Assembly: GCA_019120515.1 (NCBI GenBank)
Contig: DWUY01000090.1
Span: 1-40,354, forward strand
Reading direction: 5' to 3'
Source: Candidatus Blautia avicola
GTDB taxonomy: Bacteria > Bacillota > Clostridia > Lachnospirales > Lachnospiraceae
DNA length: 40,354 nucleotides
Shown here: positions 39,587-40,354 of the stretch, piece by piece
How the letters are laid out: the number at the start of each line of letters is the position of its first letter
Position numbering within the stretch: the stretch's first letter is position 1
Made by a program: the position numbers and the translations under genes
Notes under the pieces: model-generated
Told to the model about the DNA's origin: nothing
Databases searched by the model: none
The model's input: the letters and a program-made list of their open reading frames with translations, nothing else

Positions 39587-40354
39587 ATGGCAGAGATCAA
39601 TTTAAGTAAGTATGGCATTACCGGAACTACAGAAATTGTTTACAATCCTTCTTATGAGCAGTTATTTGAAGAAGAGACCAAACCAGGTCTGGAAGGCTTC
39701 GAAAAAGGTCAGGTAACTGAGCTGGGCGCAGTAAACGTTATGACTGGCGTATATACAGGACGTTCTCCTAAAGATAAGTTCATCGTTATGGACGAAAACT
39801 CTAAAGACACTGTATGGTGGACATCTGACGAGTACAAAAACGATAACCATCCTGCAACAGAAGAAGCATGGGCTGCTGTAAAGGATATCGCTATCAACGA
39901 GCTGTCCAACAAGAGACTGTTCGTAGTTGACGCATTCTGCGGAGCCAACAAAGACACACGTATGGCTATCCGTTTCATCATGGAAGTAGCTTGGCAGGCA
40001 CACTTTGTTACAAATATGTTTATCCAGCCTACAGAAGAAGAGCTGAAAGACTTCGAGCCAGACTTCGTTGTTTACAATGCTTCCAAAGCAAAAGTTGAAA
40101 ACTACAAAGAATTAGGCCTGAATTCCGAGACAGCTGTTGTATTCAACATCACAAGCCGCGAGCAGGTTATCTTAAACACATGGTACGGCGGAGAGATGAA
40201 AAAAGGTATGTTCTCCATGATGAACTACTATCTGCCTCTGAAGGGCATCGCTTCTATGCACTGCTCTGCAAACACAGATATGAACGGCGAGAACACCGCT
40301 ATCTTCTTCGGTCTTTCCGGAACAGGTAAGACAACTCTTTCCACAGACCCGAAA
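39587..40354 (+). CDS. pckA: phosphoenolpyruvate carboxykinase (ATP), 5' part, cut by window end
   Basis: Residues 1-256 of an ATP-dependent PEP carboxykinase are present and the frame runs off the window (full length about 530). [21 protein letters not shown] is a typical start. [11 protein letters not shown] and [21 protein letters not shown] are family signatures, and the kinase P-loop is GLSGTGKTT (about 242-250). It converts oxaloacetate and ATP to PEP and CO2; in fermenting anaerobes the reverse direction often runs, fixing CO2 and making ATP. Codon use is more biased than in the neighbours, fitting high expression. GAGAGG precedes the ATG. Confidence 0.97.
   Translation, partial: MAEINLSKYGITGTTEIVYNPSYEQLFEEETKPGLEGFEKGQVTELGAVNVMTGVYTGRSPKDKFIVMDENSKDTVWWTSDEYKNDNHPATEEAWAAVKDIAINELSNKRLFVVDAFCGANKDTRMAIRFIMEVAWQAHFVTNMFIQPTEEELKDFEPDFVVYNASKAKVENYKELGLNSETAVVFNITSREQVILNTWYGGEMKKGMFSMMNYYLPLKGIASMHCSANTDMNGENTAIFFGLSGTGKTTLSTDPK

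Overview
The window looks like chromosome of a gut Clostridia species, most likely a Lachnospiraceae member (Blautia/Mediterraneibacter-like). The reasons are a bile salt hydrolase, an ATP-type PEP carboxykinase, an EFR1-type flavodoxin/ferredoxin, AmmeMemoRadiSam genes, strong GGAGG ribosome sites and consensus TTGACA/TATAAT promoters. I saw no rRNA, tRNA or CRISPR array.

Region 1 (1-6650) is a patchwork of acquired modules. It holds an IS91-family element whose transposase gene is coupled to a tyrosine recombinase gene, a MarR-MATE operon whose MATE gene loses its 3' end at the IS boundary, a low-GC cassette of a 47-codon membrane peptide plus a diverged helix-hairpin-helix (DNA glycosylase-like) protein, and a Phd/Doc toxin-antitoxin pair.

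Region 2 (6650-12300) holds a membrane-anchored SAM methyltransferase, a heterodimeric ABC exporter-fold pair with a siderophore-importer-like D-loop, and a TetR repressor. A 16-bp palindrome, GTTAG-N6-CTAAC, lies in the spacer of a perfect promoter before the methyltransferase and recurs before the ABC pair, so the two transcription units probably share a repressor.

Region 3 (12400-20100) holds alcohol and aldehyde dehydrogenases, a NifX/His-Cys-rich/FKBP fusion protein, three small DUF-type genes, a bile salt hydrolase and an AI-2E-family permease. Two copies of an unrecognised 142-bp palindromic element (15169-15310 and 19870-20011) sit in the two convergent gaps. Their differences include compensatory base-pair changes, and I rate them the most interesting signal in the window.

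Region 4 (20085-29142) holds XRE and Rrf2 regulators, an EFR1 ferredoxin with twin Rrf2-type operators, a phosphoesterase, an alpha/beta hydrolase, and a Memo-AMMECR1 fusion with its radical SAM partner. Two genes are visibly decayed: a thpR remnant and an ABC ATPase that has lost its signature and Walker B region.

Region 5 (29257-40354) holds an acetyltransferase-MATE-acetyltransferase operon with a divergent AraC regulator, a two-component system feeding an FtsX-type ABC transporter across a perfect intrinsic terminator, a split chromate-type transporter, and the start of pckA, which is cut by the window end.
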